From: Methanobacteriota archaeon
Lineage (GTDB): Archaea > Thermoplasmatota > Poseidoniia > Poseidoniales > Thalassarchaeaceae
Assembly (NCBI GenBank): GCA_011523055.1
Contig: WTHQ01000039.1
Span: forward strand, 155,524-210,438
DNA: 54,915 bases
Reading direction: 5' to 3'
How positions within the stretch are numbered: the stretch's first letter is position 1; the number at the start of each line of letters is the position of its first letter. The notes beneath the pieces were generated by a model. That model was not told where the DNA came from and made no database searches. It saw nothing but the letters and a program-made list of their open reading frames with translations. Made by a program: the position numbers and the translations under genes. Positions 18,874 to 27,816 of this stretch are shown one piece after another.

Positions 18874-19263
18874 TTAATTTTTAAAATCTAATTCCCAGCT
18901 GAGATCGACGCCCCCTCTTGTCAGCATTATGCCGACTGAGCAGAGCTTCTCATGAGACTGATGAATTATACGATTTATGAGCGCTTCCGGAACGCCTCCT
19001 CTTATCACATATCTAAAGTGAATTTTCTCGAACACTCTTGGTGAGTCAGAAGCCCTCTCCGACTCTATTTCAACACGCGCCTCCCTGATTCGCTCTCGCC
19101 TATCTTTGAGACCTCCGATCACATCGATCAATGAGCAAGTAGCATGGGCATGCAGGACCATCTCCATGGGACTCGGAGAGTTTTTGTCATAGATGGAGAA
19201 CCTTTTCCCGCTTTCCGTACTTCCATCGTAACCCTCTCCATTCCATGTCACCGTCCCTCGCAT
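18874..19263 (-). CDS. OsmC/Ohr-family protein
   Basis: About 129 residues in the OsmC fold, a family of small proteins that reduce organic hydroperoxides or have unassigned thiol roles. The opening [14 protein letters not shown], the [21 protein letters not shown] helix and the strand [19 protein letters not shown] fit. Only one typical Cys is clear (CSLID; the second expected Cys may correspond to EKLCSVG), which is the two-Cys pattern of OsmC. The ATG at 19263 is chosen because the family begins at this point; the open frame continues upstream but into sequence that does not match. It is divergent from isocitrate dehydrogenase with about 80 bases between. Confidence 0.85.
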   Translation of the reverse strand: MRGTVTWNGEGYDGSTESGKRFSIYDKNSPSPMEMVLHAHATCSLIDVIGGLKDRRERIREARVEIESERASDSPRVFEKIHFRYVIRGGVPEALINRIIHQSHEKLCSVGIMLTRGGVDLSWELDFKN

Positions 19264-19342
19264 GACTCGCCATGACAGTGGCCCTATGATGAGGGTTGGC
19301 TTCATGAGGGAGACACACGTGAGCGTCAGCGAGGGTGGTACC

Positions 19343-20566
19343 ATGGGGTCAGCAATAGAGAAGACAAACACAGGAATATCCGTACCTGATGATCCGATAA
19401 TCAACTACATCGAGGGTGATGGGATAGGTGCGGATATCACTCCTGTGATGAAGAAAGTTGTTGATGCTAGCGTCAGGCTAGCCTATGCTGAAACCAAGAA
19501 AATTTTCTGGAATGAAGTCCTTGCAGGTCAGAAAGCATTCGATTCCACCGGCGAGTGGTTGCCCGAAGAGACCCTCCGATCAATGAGGAAGGGACTCATT
19601 TCCATAAAGGGCCCATTAACAACTCCAGTGGGCGGGGGCATCAGGAGTCTGAATGTAGCCCTCAGACAGAAACTCGACCTTTTTGCTTGCGTAAGACCGG
19701 TGAGGTGGTACGCTGGGACCCCCAGCCCAGTCAAGCAGCCAGAGGCTGTTGACATGGTAATTTTCAGGGAGAATAGCGAAGATGTGTACGCGGGAATTGA
19801 GTGGGAGTCCGGGAGTGAGGGAGCCAGGAGAGTCATACAATTCCTACAGGATGAGATGGGAGTCGACAAGATCAGGTTCCCGAAAACCTCCGGAATCGGA
19901 ATCAAACCCGTTAGCAAAGAAGGGACGATCCGAATAGTAAGGGCGGCGATCAACCATGCAATAGCAGAGGACAAGTCGAGTGTGACGCTCGTGCACAAAG
20001 GCAACATAATGAAATTCACAGAGGGCGGTTTCAGAGATTGGGGCTATGACCTCGCACGGAAGGAGTTCGGAGCGAAAGAGATTGGAGATGGACCCTGGTG
20101 CGAGCTTGTAAACCCGATATCAGGCAACAAGGTCGTGATCAAGGACGTTATCGCAGACGCAATGCTACAACAGGTTCTCACAAGGCCCAGGGAGTACAGC
20201 GTTCTGGCAACAATGAATCTCAATGGAGATTACATATCAGACGCACTGGCAGCTCAAGTTGGTGGAATAGGTATCGCACCGGGTGCAAACATAAACTATG
20301 ACACAGGGATAGCCATATTCGAAGCCACGCATGGCACGGCACCAAAATACGCAGGCCAGGACAAAGTAAACCCCGGGTCGATTATATTGTCCGCGGAGAT
20401 GATGTTACGTCATATGGGCTGGTCCAAAGCAGCCGATTTGATAGTTAAGGGCGTCGAGCGTGCCATCTCATCCAAGACAGTAACATACGATTTTGAGAGG
20501 CTGATGGATGGAGCGAAATTGCTACAGTGTAGTGAATTCGGCGACGCAATCATATCTCACATGTGA
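19343..20566 (+). CDS. icd: Isocitrate dehydrogenase, NADP-type
   Basis: Oxidative decarboxylation of isocitrate to 2-oxoglutarate. About 407 residues with the family signature [17 protein letters not shown], the substrate-side [13 protein letters not shown] loop and the cofactor block [17 protein letters not shown]; the KY there corresponds to the residues that select NADP in E. coli Icd. The ATG at 19343 follows gagggtgg and is preferred over longer in-frame starts at 19262 and 19289, which would run into the OsmC-like gene. It ends near a shared intergenic region holding the rhodopsin terminator. With the aconitase-family enzyme at 10.8 kb it supplies two TCA-cycle steps. Confidence 0.95.
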   Translation: MGSAIEKTNTGISVPDDPIINYIEGDGIGADITPVMKKVVDASVRLAYAETKKIFWNEVLAGQKAFDSTGEWLPEETLRSMRKGLISIKGPLTTPVGGGIRSLNVALRQKLDLFACVRPVRWYAGTPSPVKQPEAVDMVIFRENSEDVYAGIEWESGSEGARRVIQFLQDEMGVDKIRFPKTSGIGIKPVSKEGTIRIVRAAINHAIAEDKSSVTLVHKGNIMKFTEGGFRDWGYDLARKEFGAKEIGDGPWCELVNPISGNKVVIKDVIADAMLQQVLTRPREYSVLATMNLNGDYISDALAAQVGGIGIAPGANINYDTGIAIFEATHGTAPKYAGQDKVNPGSIILSAEMMLRHMGWSKAADLIVKGVERAISSKTVTYDFERLMDGAKLLQCSEFGDAIISHM

Positions 20567-20631
20567 TCATGTTAACAGCAGTGAGAGATTGCCTCGCCAC
20601 CGCTCATTTTCAGTGACGGGTTCCTTGAAAT

Positions 20632-20670
20632 AAAAAAATGGCGGGAGGGCCCGATTGGGCCCCCACCGCC
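20632..20670 (-). terminator. Hairpin terminator of the rhodopsin gene
   Basis: Between the convergent isocitrate dehydrogenase and rhodopsin stops, an inverted repeat (ggcgg..gggccc gatt gggccc..ccgcc, 20640-20670) forms an 11-pair stem with a small internal loop. On the minus strand it is followed by a run of seven T (20638-20632), so it resembles an intrinsic terminator for rhodopsin. The plus-strand side has only weak T content. Confidence 0.7.
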
Positions 20671-20708
20671 TTGTTGCGTGTTTCTAGTGTGGCGATCCGT
20701 TTACCGAA

Positions 20709-21578
20709 TCAAGCCATGGCTGCGGTTGCCTTCTTGGCTCCCATCCATGCCACAACACCGAAGCCGATCTTGTTGATCATGTCAGCAATGTTGTATAGCA
20801 CACCCATTAGCTCCTGGTTACCATCTAGTAGGTTGGCTTCAGGGCTGAACAGGTAGCCGATTGGGTAGATGATCCACCCAACAACGATGAACATTCTGAG
20901 AGCGTTAAGGCTCCACTCCAGCTCGGCCTTTACCTTGCTGTTGTCGATTCCCTTTGGCTCCATGACACCGAATGGGTCACCAGCAGCGACGATGATCATT
21001 GCCCATCCAACACCGCTCAGGATCAAGCAGATCAGACCAGCGCTGTCACCGAGTGTGTCGGTCATAAGACCTGTCTCGCCAGCGAATCCCCAGCCGATCA
21101 TCCAAACGGCTCCGAAGAAGCAAACATTGGCGAAACCACCGATACCAGGAATGGTAGCGTCGGTGATTGCGTCCTTCCCTACTAGGCTTGGGAACTTTAG
21201 CGCCATCAATGGAACAGTGATGAGCCAATCCATGTACCTGTAGTGGACGCTGACAATCCCGTCCTCTACGTATGCGCCACGCATGTAGTAGTAGTGGAAT
21301 GCAGCGATACCGACGATGAGAGCTGATATGGTCATCGTGGTTCTGTATTCTTCTGCAACGCTGTTTCGCTCCATTACGAAGAATATGAACGCAGCTCCCA
21401 TCGATATGTAACCAACGAAGAAGAGGAAGAATGTCAGTAGAGCCATTCCTTCGTAGTCATTCGGGTTTGCGTATTCCGATGCAGATGCAGTGGACAATCC
21501 CAGAACTCCCAGTGTCAAAACAGCGAGTATTGGGGCACTCATTCTCAGGCCTTTTCTATAGGATGGATTAAGATCCAT
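20709..21578 (-). CDS. Proteorhodopsin-type proton pump with DTK motif
   Basis: A seven-helix retinal protein of 289 residues with a cleavable-looking N-terminal signal (about residues 13-33). Helix C reads YRYMDWLITVPLMALKF: the proton acceptor is Asp117 and Thr121 follows, but the donor position is Lys128 where most proteorhodopsins have Glu. The spectral-tuning site is Met125, which predicts green absorption. His95 pairs with the acceptor as in proteorhodopsin and the retinal-binding Lys is Lys270 (IADMINKIGFG). Light-driven outward proton pumping is inferred from the family. It is followed by its own terminator and has a TATA box 27 bases upstream of the ATG, so its mRNA is probably leaderless and monocistronic. 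No carotenoid or retinal synthesis gene is in the window. Confidence 0.96.
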   Translation of the reverse strand: MDLNPSYRKGLRMSAPILAVLTLGVLGLSTASASEYANPNDYEGMALLTFFLFFVGYISMGAAFIFFVMERNSVAEEYRTTMTISALIVGIAAFHYYYMRGAYVEDGIVSVHYRYMDWLITVPLMALKFPSLVGKDAITDATIPGIGGFANVCFFGAVWMIGWGFAGETGLMTDTLGDSAGLICLILSGVGWAMIIVAAGDPFGVMEPKGIDNSKVKAELEWSLNALRMFIVVGWIIYPIGYLFSPEANLLDGNQELMGVLYNIADMINKIGFGVVAWMGAKKATAAMA

Positions 21579-21600
21579 GCATACTCGCTGAAATTAACCT

Positions 21601-21610
21601 ATATAAATAC
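21601..21610 (-). promoter_or_regulatory. Rhodopsin promoter TATA box
   Basis: The minus strand reads gtatttatat, centred about 27 bases before the rhodopsin ATG at 21578. Transcription would start at or next to the start codon. Confidence 0.7.
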
Positions 21611-21622
21611 CTGTCACTCGTC

Positions 21623-21632
21623 TACTATAAAC
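21623..21632 (+). promoter_or_regulatory. Probable TATA box of the methyltransferase gene
   Basis: The element actataaaca is about 37-46 bases upstream of the chosen methyltransferase start at 21669 and points away from rhodopsin. Confidence 0.45.
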
Positions 21633-21668
21633 AATACGCTTCATATGCTTTTTTGGCCACGAGAACTC

Positions 21669-22334
21669 ATGGTTGATCATAGGGATTTGGTGCGCAAGCT
21701 CTCGTCCACCGCTGCTGACACTGAGAACCCACTCTCCTGGTTCGAAGAACTTTACATGAGGGCGAATCGGGATGAACGGCTCATCCCATGGTCTGACGGA
21801 AATCCGAATCCAATGCTGGTTGATTGGGCGATCGGAAAACCGACAGGCAAGGCCATTGTTGTCGGGTCTGGGCTTGGTGACGACGCTGCGTTTCTGGATG
21901 ATAGAGGATGGCAAGTGACTGCATTCGACATCTCTTCGACAGCGATAGATTGGTCCAGAGAGAGATTCGGCCAAAGCTCCGTCAGATGGATGGTTGCTGA
22001 CCTGCTAAACCTACCAATGGACTGGATCGGCGGATTTGATTTGGTACTTGAAATTCATACCCTTCAAGCAATGCCGGAGGAACTACGGGCTGCCGCCGCA
22101 AAAAAACTCGCACCGCTAGTCTCAGAAAATGGACACCTAGTCTGCATAGGCCGCTACACCTCGGGCGATGTTGGCATCGAAGGGCCTCCATGGCCGTTAG
22201 AACGCTCCTTCATAGAGGGCATCGGCCAAGATCTAGGTAGGATGAACTTGGTGAATTTTAGATTACCATTTGATGAAATTCCTGTCACACGATTCAGAGC
22301 GTCATGGGAACGCAGAATGGGTAAGATCAACTAA
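21669..22334 (+). CDS. Class I SAM-dependent methyltransferase (TPMT-like)
   Basis: About 221 residues with a Rossmann methyltransferase fold. Motif I is AIVVGSGLGDDAAFL, followed by the acidic ribose-binding strand VTAFDISSTAIDW and the substrate loop FDLVLEIHTLQAM. The N-terminal WFEELY...IPWSDGNPNPML resembles thiopurine-methyltransferase-type enzymes. The substrate is unknown. The ATG at 21669 starts the conserved part; an in-frame ATG lies 24 bases upstream. Its last bases overlap by 8 the 3' end of the convergent PIN-domain gene. Confidence 0.85.
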   Translation: MVDHRDLVRKLSSTAADTENPLSWFEELYMRANRDERLIPWSDGNPNPMLVDWAIGKPTGKAIVVGSGLGDDAAFLDDRGWQVTAFDISSTAIDWSRERFGQSSVRWMVADLLNLPMDWIGGFDLVLEIHTLQAMPEELRAAAAKKLAPLVSENGHLVCIGRYTSGDVGIEGPPWPLERSFIEGIGQDLGRMNLVNFRLPFDEIPVTRFRASWERRMGKIN

Positions 22335-25300
22335 CGGCCTTGCTAATCTGGTCAGCATTTTCGACCACCAAGAAGCCATAATGTTCTTCCAGGGACCTCC
22401 TGATCATTCTAAAGTCAGAATCCCTGGTTGCGACGAGTATGGAGCCGACGTCACGTAACTTGGGCGATACGATGCTGGAGTAAGTTGCTAGGCTGGCAGC
22501 ATCGAGAATGATCTCTAAGTCTCCTTTTTCGGGATAGATCGCTTTTCCGTCAATAACCGATCTGGATGGCTCATCGTCCCTTCGGAGACGCTTGCTCTCG
22601 TCTATCTTCTCGAAGATGTTCGAGTGGCTTTGCAGGAAGCCATTCAATTCGCTGGCAATCGAGGCATCATGCTCGAAGGCGAGATCGATCCCGCTGAATG
22701 TCTCGATGATGTAGCCTCGAACATTTTCAATCTCCTCATCGTTAATCGAAGACCAAAAGCCTTCGTCCTGGTATTCACCATGGAAAAGCATGCGTGATGA
22801 GGTGACGTCTCGCGCTCTGTGGAAGAACTCTCCAATAACCGATTTTGGCAAGAATGTCTTGATTGCCCCCGCGTCCTTCTGCCTCCTCAACGCCCACTGG
22901 AATGCCCGCTCTAGGGACCAATTCAGGTTCCCAAACCCATCAGGTGAACCCCGTTTGATCAATTCGTCTTTGAAAGCATCAATGAGCAGGTTTGTGTCGA
23001 CGATTACTAGCGGCCTGAGACTACTAATGTTGAACGTTCTTCGATCACGAATAGCGATGGAGGACTCCAGCGTTGTGAACATTGATCTTTGAGACCGCCG
23101 GAGTCTCTTCACGCCCTCACCATCGAAATTTCCATGATTTATCGCGGATTGAAACATCCTCAGACCGGAAAGGGGCTTCCTCTCAGCTTGTTCTTGGGCA
23201 ATCAAGGAGATTTCGAGAACGTCCCTCCCCTTGGTCAGCTCTTCCTTCAACCTCCTCTCTAGCCTATCCTCGTTCCTCCGAGAAGGTTGGTTCAGCCTCT
23301 TCAGCGCCGCCTTTACCCTTCCCTCGAAGGGGTCATTGGGTAGACCCAGTTCATTAGGGTAGCCCCTCAGTACGCTGAATTCCTGAACCTTTGCATCCTG
23401 ATCAAGATGGGAGGCAAACTCCAGCACAAGCTTGGTCGCTGCATCGCTTCTCCCGTTGTCATACTCGCTGCATACCCTGAGGAACAACTGGAACCTACGG
23501 GTGATCGCAGCCTTCAATTCGCTATTGCTCTCAATGAGCCCAACAGCCTGTTTCCAGGCCTTCGCATGAGCCAGGTGAATCAAGGCCATGCGCCGAAGTT
23601 GGGTGGTTCTCTCGAATCCTTCGGACTCGGACCGCCTAGCAGCTTCCAAAAAGCACCTACCCGCATTGAGATGGTCCCCTTTATCGATCGAGATACCCGC
23701 CCGTACTATCTGGGAGCTTGCAGAATCTGGGGCGTGTTCGCGATACCATTCTTCCATTTCGGGGATGGCGAGTTGATATTCTTCTATCATCTCCGAGATC
23801 GAAATAACGGTTTGTATCGAAAGATCGGCTTCTTGCACCAGAAAAGCGAGGGTCTCTATTGCTGTCCTTCTCTTCCCTTCATCATGCATTTGTAGTTCTA
23901 TCCTGGCCCTATTCAGCCTAAGTGAGGCGACCAAGGACAAGAAGAGGGACCCTTCGACACCACTTAGACTTGCATTTTCCGCAGCGATCAATAGGTTCTC
24001 TATGCTATTCTCCTTTACGATCCCAGTTCCGTCCTCAAGCAGAGCCCTCCTAGTCTGATTCAATGACTTAATTCCACTAGTCCCTAATTTATCATGGAGA
24101 GCACTGAGATCATGTGGAAATCCGTTTATGACGGAAATCAACGCGACTGAGACCTCGCTTAGGCAACTGTCCTCAATCCTCTGGAGGGCTTCGATGGATT
24201 TCTGCTTTAGCGATATCAATTGATCCAATTTATTGATCCCTATTCTCGCAGAAAGAAGGTGCCATACGAGTAGCCCTCGTAATGGATTCTGTTCGATTGC
24301 TTCATCGCCAAGAATCTCTGAGAGTAGTTCTATTTTGTTCGCCTGGGTGGCTATGTCCGATATCGTGTTTAGATACGTCCCCTCTAGTCCCCTTGTGATA
24401 ATCTCCTGGGCCACCGCGGTCTTGATGTGTATCGATTGTGCTTCGTCCTCCAAGATCGAGATCAGACTTGAAGAATCAACTTTGCTCACGTTCTCGGATG
24501 CCAAACCCAAGAGAAGTGCGTCATTGTCTGGCATCCTTCCTATGGCGATAAGAGCGTCGGTTGGGTCCATCGGACGATCGAGGATGATCCTACGAGCCTC
24601 ATCAAACCTTCCTGCGTCAATCAATCTCATCCCAATCATCGAGCTCAGTTTAACTGGCCAATCCGAGCCATGATTGTCCAGTAGACCTCCACCGGATAGG
24701 AGGAGGTCCAAGTCAAGGTCCAAACTAACAAGTTCAGAAGACCTCCAGGCCTCGATACAAATTGCAAGAGATAAGGGACCTTTTGGCTCAAGCCTTGCCC
24801 ATTTGTCCACCTCTGACGTTTTTCCAGAGATTCTGAGAGAGTTCAAGGCCAGATTCAACCTTGATGTCTCTTCGAGCTCAGAATTTTCCAAAGCATACTC
24901 AAGAACTTCACGTGCATCTTCCCCTATAGATGACTTCAATATTCCAACGAACAAGGATCCTGCATGACTATTCGTATCGAATTCCTCTAGGTACTTCCTT
25001 ACTCTTTTTGGGTCAACTTTGGAGGAGTACTCACGTCTGAGCATCAAGAGGGACTTCCTCTGTTTCGAAGACAACTTAATTGGAGGGTCAACGGACAGCC
25101 ATTCTGACATGGATTCGTGGTTCATTGGGTCGAAATCGGAGTTCTCCACCCAAAATTTCACGTTTGTTTGATTGTCCGAACTTTCCTTGACTGGGAACCT
25201 GCTTAACTCAGCGAAAATCGGCGCTTCTCGGGCCAGTCTCTCCCATGCGGGGTGAATGCCCTCACCGCACTTCTTCCTCACATCACTGGCATCACTGGCA

Positions 25301-25638
25301 TCACTGGCTCGGATGCCAGATTCAGCCTGTGAGAGGATGTGCCTGCAGAGTTGGAATGCAGGGTTGCCCTCATCCTCGTCTCCAATTACCAAATCATTGG
25401 GGTCCGTTGTCGGGCGACGGACTCTCCTGCCTCCACGACGTTGCATTTTTTTCGATCCATCAACACCTTCATCAAATTGTTTCGGACCGGTTTTTGCTGC
25501 AGCGATTTTTATCAGCGCCTTCCAAGATTTGGGCAATTCCTCATACCCAACCGTACGTGAAACCTTCCTTAGCCTCGCTCTCTCGTCGTCGCCCGCGGAG
25601 GATAGGGCTTCCAGGCATTCCAATAGTTGGGACTCCAT
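22327..25638 (-). CDS. Large helical-repeat protein with C-terminal PIN nuclease domain
   Basis: This 1103-residue protein ends in a PIN-type ribonuclease domain (about 876-1103). Its four acidic positions are visible: Asp in VDTNLLIDAF, Glu in VIGEFFHRA, Asp in EIILDAASLA and Asp in ATRDSDF. The first ~870 residues are helical, with short Leu/Ala-rich pairs resembling TPR or HEAT-like repeats (for example around residues 330-560), and begin with a charged linker (residues 60-90, RRGGRRVRRP) that could contact nucleic acid. A 9-base tandem repeat (catcactgg three times, near 25283-25309) encodes SDASDASD. The DHH phosphoesterase gene lies 37 bases upstream on the same strand, so the two are probably an operon. 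A role in RNA processing or decay is inference. Confidence 0.85.
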   Translation of the reverse strand: MESQLLECLEALSSAGDDERARLRKVSRTVGYEELPKSWKALIKIAAAKTGPKQFDEGVDGSKKMQRRGGRRVRRPTTDPNDLVIGDEDEGNPAFQLCRHILSQAESGIRASDASDASDVRKKCGEGIHPAWERLAREAPIFAELSRFPVKESSDNQTNVKFWVENSDFDPMNHESMSEWLSVDPPIKLSSKQRKSLLMLRREYSSKVDPKRVRKYLEEFDTNSHAGSLFVGILKSSIGEDAREVLEYALENSELEETSRLNLALNSLRISGKTSEVDKWARLEPKGPLSLAICIEAWRSSELVSLDLDLDLLLSGGGLLDNHGSDWPVKLSSMIGMRLIDAGRFDEARRIILDRPMDPTDALIAIGRMPDNDALLLGLASENVSKVDSSSLISILEDEAQSIHIKTAVAQEIITRGLEGTYLNTISDIATQANKIELLSEILGDEAIEQNPLRGLLVWHLLSARIGINKLDQLISLKQKSIEALQRIEDSCLSEVSVALISVINGFPHDLSALHDKLGTSGIKSLNQTRRALLEDGTGIVKENSIENLLIAAENASLSGVEGSLFLSLVASLRLNRARIELQMHDEGKRRTAIETLAFLVQEADLSIQTVISISEMIEEYQLAIPEMEEWYREHAPDSASSQIVRAGISIDKGDHLNAGRCFLEAARRSESEGFERTTQLRRMALIHLAHAKAWKQAVGLIESNSELKAAITRRFQLFLRVCSEYDNGRSDAATKLVLEFASHLDQDAKVQEFSVLRGYPNELGLPNDPFEGRVKAALKRLNQPSRRNEDRLERRLKEELTKGRDVLEISLIAQEQAERKPLSGLRMFQSAINHGNFDGEGVKRLRRSQRSMFTTLESSIAIRDRRTFNISSLRPLVIVDTNLLIDAFKDELIKRGSPDGFGNLNWSLERAFQWALRRQKDAGAIKTFLPKSVIGEFFHRARDVTSSRMLFHGEYQDEGFWSSINDEEIENVRGYIIETFSGIDLAFEHDASIASELNGFLQSHSNIFEKIDESKRLRRDDEPSRSVIDGKAIYPEKGDLEIILDAASLATYSSIVSPKLRDVGSILVATRDSDFRMIRRSLEEHYGFLVVENADQISKAVS
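25282..25309. repeat. Three tandem 9-base units
   Basis: The unit catcactgg occurs three times in a row inside the PIN-domain protein gene and encodes Ser-Asp-Ala repeats in a linker. Slipped-strand variation in length is plausible. Confidence 0.8.
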
Positions 25639-25675
25639 GCTATGATGCTCCGCATTCCTGCTCCGGCGATGAGGC

Positions 25676-26677
25676 CTACATCAACACATCGTCGTTGTAA
25701 ACAGACCTCGTTCCCCATTGAACAAGCCATTGTTTGATGTTTTCTTCGATGTCATTTTGCGTGACTGGCCTCTCGACAGGGAGCCCCCTCTCGAGGGGGA
25801 TGATCCTGCAACCACAAGCATCTCGATGACCGCCTCCGTCCTCATCGAATCTATTGGCGAGATTCGTAAGGTCAAATATCCCACCACTCCTATGAAGAAA
25901 CGAGTTAGTGTAGAATGAGGCGGAGACGGGGTAGTCCCCCATTGCATCAAATGACCCGCCCAGCGATCCATGGATAATCATGCATGCATCACACTCATCC
26001 CCAGCATGGGAAGTAACGGCATACCCATTCGACCTCATTCCCAGCCCATGCATCCTGACTATGGCCATTCTATCTACTATCTCGATCCTGTCTTCGATAA
26101 CTTTGGCAAGGGACTTGCTTTCCGACTTTCGAGTTAGAATGGCATCAGAGACGATAGGATCCCTCTCAACTTCGGCAATGCTGTGGCCTTCACTGAATAG
26201 GCTCAATACCCTCATCGCTACCTCATCTGAGACGCCTAGGCAGCGCCCGATCCAAACCATGGGCTCATTGGATAGGTACTCGTCTTCGGTGATTTCACCA
26301 CTGTCTAACTTGTCTGTCCAGTGCAATGCGTCCTTGAGATCGCTCAGGTCCAAGACACCTCCATACAGTTTGGCCGCCACTCTTGCTGCCGAGGGTGAAG
26401 AGTCCCAAATTCTGTTAGGCTCAACCTCATCGGTCGTAGGTTTATTCGACATGTGGTGGTCTATCGAGAGTCCGCAATTTTGGTGGTGAGGGAGATCGCA
26501 GATGGCAGTGCTGGAGTCAATCCAGTCGTCAAACTCACCGCCTTTCAACGCACCCGGGTGCCCAAAAACAACCTGCGAATTCGGGTAAGCCCTCAGTAGA
26601 ATGGCCCCGCACAAAACCCCATCGAGATCACTGTCAGTGAGAATTTTCCTGATTCCCAGTGATGAGGGCCAACCCAT
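25676..26677 (-). CDS. DHH-family phosphoesterase
   Basis: A 333-residue member of the DHH/DHHA1 superfamily (RecJ, nanoRNase and pAp phosphatase relatives). The N-terminal metal site shows TDSDLDG (about residues 14-20) and SIDHHMS (about 71-77); the C-terminal DHHA1 part ends with GGGHRDACG (about 285). No OB-fold or extra nucleic-acid domain is seen, so a short-oligonucleotide or nucleotide phosphatase activity is more likely than a processive exonuclease, but that is inference. It is immediately upstream of the PIN-domain protein on the same strand (37-base gap) and divergent from the Nudix gene. Confidence 0.85.
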   Translation of the reverse strand: MGWPSSLGIRKILTDSDLDGVLCGAILLRAYPNSQVVFGHPGALKGGEFDDWIDSSTAICDLPHHQNCGLSIDHHMSNKPTTDEVEPNRIWDSSPSAARVAAKLYGGVLDLSDLKDALHWTDKLDSGEITEDEYLSNEPMVWIGRCLGVSDEVAMRVLSLFSEGHSIAEVERDPIVSDAILTRKSESKSLAKVIEDRIEIVDRMAIVRMHGLGMRSNGYAVTSHAGDECDACMIIHGSLGGSFDAMGDYPVSASFYTNSFLHRSGGIFDLTNLANRFDEDGGGHRDACGCRIIPLERGLPVERPVTQNDIEENIKQWLVQWGTRSVYNDDVLM

Positions 26678-26723
26678 GTCTTGTGGGCTGGATCATGGGT
26701 TGTATTGCTTCCGCCTCCGAAGA

Positions 26724-26731
26724 GTTTTACT
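26724..26731 (+). promoter_or_regulatory. Probable TATA box of the Nudix gene
   Basis: gttttact lies 24-31 bases upstream of the Nudix ATG at 26755, implying a leaderless or nearly leaderless transcript. Confidence 0.4.
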
Positions 26732-26754
26732 CTTGAACAATTATCGAGTATGAC

Positions 26755-27162
26755 ATGGAAACCTCATGTGGCTTTGTCTTAATGAATCACGATAGCGTGC
26801 TGCTCTTGCAATACCCACAGGGCCATTGGAGCTTCCCGAAGGGTCACGTTGAGGATGGGGAGGACCATCACACTACAGCAAGAAGAGAACTAAAGGAAGA
26901 GACGGGAATAAGTAAAGTGATGATAATTTCCGGCTGGCAAAGACGTTCTGAGTATACCTATTCAAGACGGGGATCCCCTAAGAAAAAACAAGTGCATTGG
27001 TATCTCGCAACCACAGAAGAGTTTCTTGTTACATTGTCACATGAGCACACAAACTTCCTCTGGCTCGATCCCAGTCGAGCGGTGGAACAACTAACATTTG
27101 ATCAGGAGAAAGAGATACTGAATGACGCCATGGAATTCATCGACCAAGCTCGTTCGGTCTAA
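26755..27162 (+). CDS. Nudix hydrolase, Ap4A-hydrolase-like
   Basis: A compact 135-residue Nudix enzyme. The Nudix box is complete: GHVEDGEDHHTTARRELKEETG, spanning about residues 31-52, with the catalytic REL..EE core. The preceding WSFPKGH is typical of diadenosine-tetraphosphate hydrolases, so cleavage of Ap4A-like dinucleotides or another nucleotide diphosphate is likely; the substrate is inferred. It stands alone on the plus strand between two minus-strand genes and ends three bases before the convergent cobalamin adenosyltransferase gene. Confidence 0.9.
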   Translation: METSCGFVLMNHDSVLLLQYPQGHWSFPKGHVEDGEDHHTTARRELKEETGISKVMIISGWQRRSEYTYSRRGSPKKKQVHWYLATTEEFLVTLSHEHTNFLWLDPSRAVEQLTFDQEKEILNDAMEFIDQARSV

Positions 27163-27165
27163 CAT

Positions 27166-27798
27166 TCAAGCGACCCTCTTGCCCAATGGAACCCATAATG
27201 TCTCATCCTCCCCTTGTTTAAGGGTGAGCCACCTAGCTAGGACGAAGAGCCAGTCCGAGAGTCTGTTAAGATAGACAACAACAGTGTTGCGGAGGCCACC
27301 AGGATCTCCTTGAATGATTGAGCAAGCATATCTCTCCGCCCTCCTCACAACAGTTCTCGAGAGGTGACATGCGGAAACTACCGCTGTCCCCGTTGGAAGA
27401 ATAAAACTCTCAAGCGGTTTCAACTCAACCAACATATCGTCCATCTCGTGCAACAGCAAATCACAAGAGTCATCGGTCAGGAGGGCCATGGCTTCTGGCA
27501 AGGAATCGGGTGGACATGAGCATTCGCCTCCTAGGTCAAAGAGCTCCTGTTGAACCCTCCCCAGCATTGCCTCAGCACGGTCTCTTGATGTGATGAAGGT
27601 TGTCAAGGGCCCTCCATCCGGAGCTTCTATGGGTGCCCTCATCAATTCACTTCGAATCATTCCGATGAACGAGTTTGCCTCGTCAATGGTCCCATACAGT
27701 TCTACTCTGGAATCAGACTTGGACACTCTTGAGCCGTCTAGGAGGTGAGTTTCGCCGTCGTCCCCTCCACCAGTGTGGACCCTGTTGATCTTGACCAT
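27166..27798 (-). CDS. Cob(I)alamin adenosyltransferase, PduO type
   Basis: A 210-residue enzyme that adds the adenosyl group to cob(I)alamin. The N-terminal block VHTGGGDDGETHLLDGSRV with SRVELYGTIDEANSF is the PduO/MMAB signature and the C-terminal YLNRLSDWLFVLAR completes it. It gives adenosylcobalamin, the cofactor of the class II RNR about 9 kb away. The ATG at 27798 lies 18 bases after the stop of the small membrane protein, on the same strand, so these genes may be co-transcribed. Confidence 0.93.
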   Translation of the reverse strand: MVKINRVHTGGGDDGETHLLDGSRVSKSDSRVELYGTIDEANSFIGMIRSELMRAPIEAPDGGPLTTFITSRDRAEAMLGRVQQELFDLGGECSCPPDSLPEAMALLTDDSCDLLLHEMDDMLVELKPLESFILPTGTAVVSACHLSRTVVRRAERYACSIIQGDPGGLRNTVVVYLNRLSDWLFVLARWLTLKQGEDETLWVPLGKRVA

Positions 27799-27816
27799 GA
27801 TGTTTGGAATCGCTTC

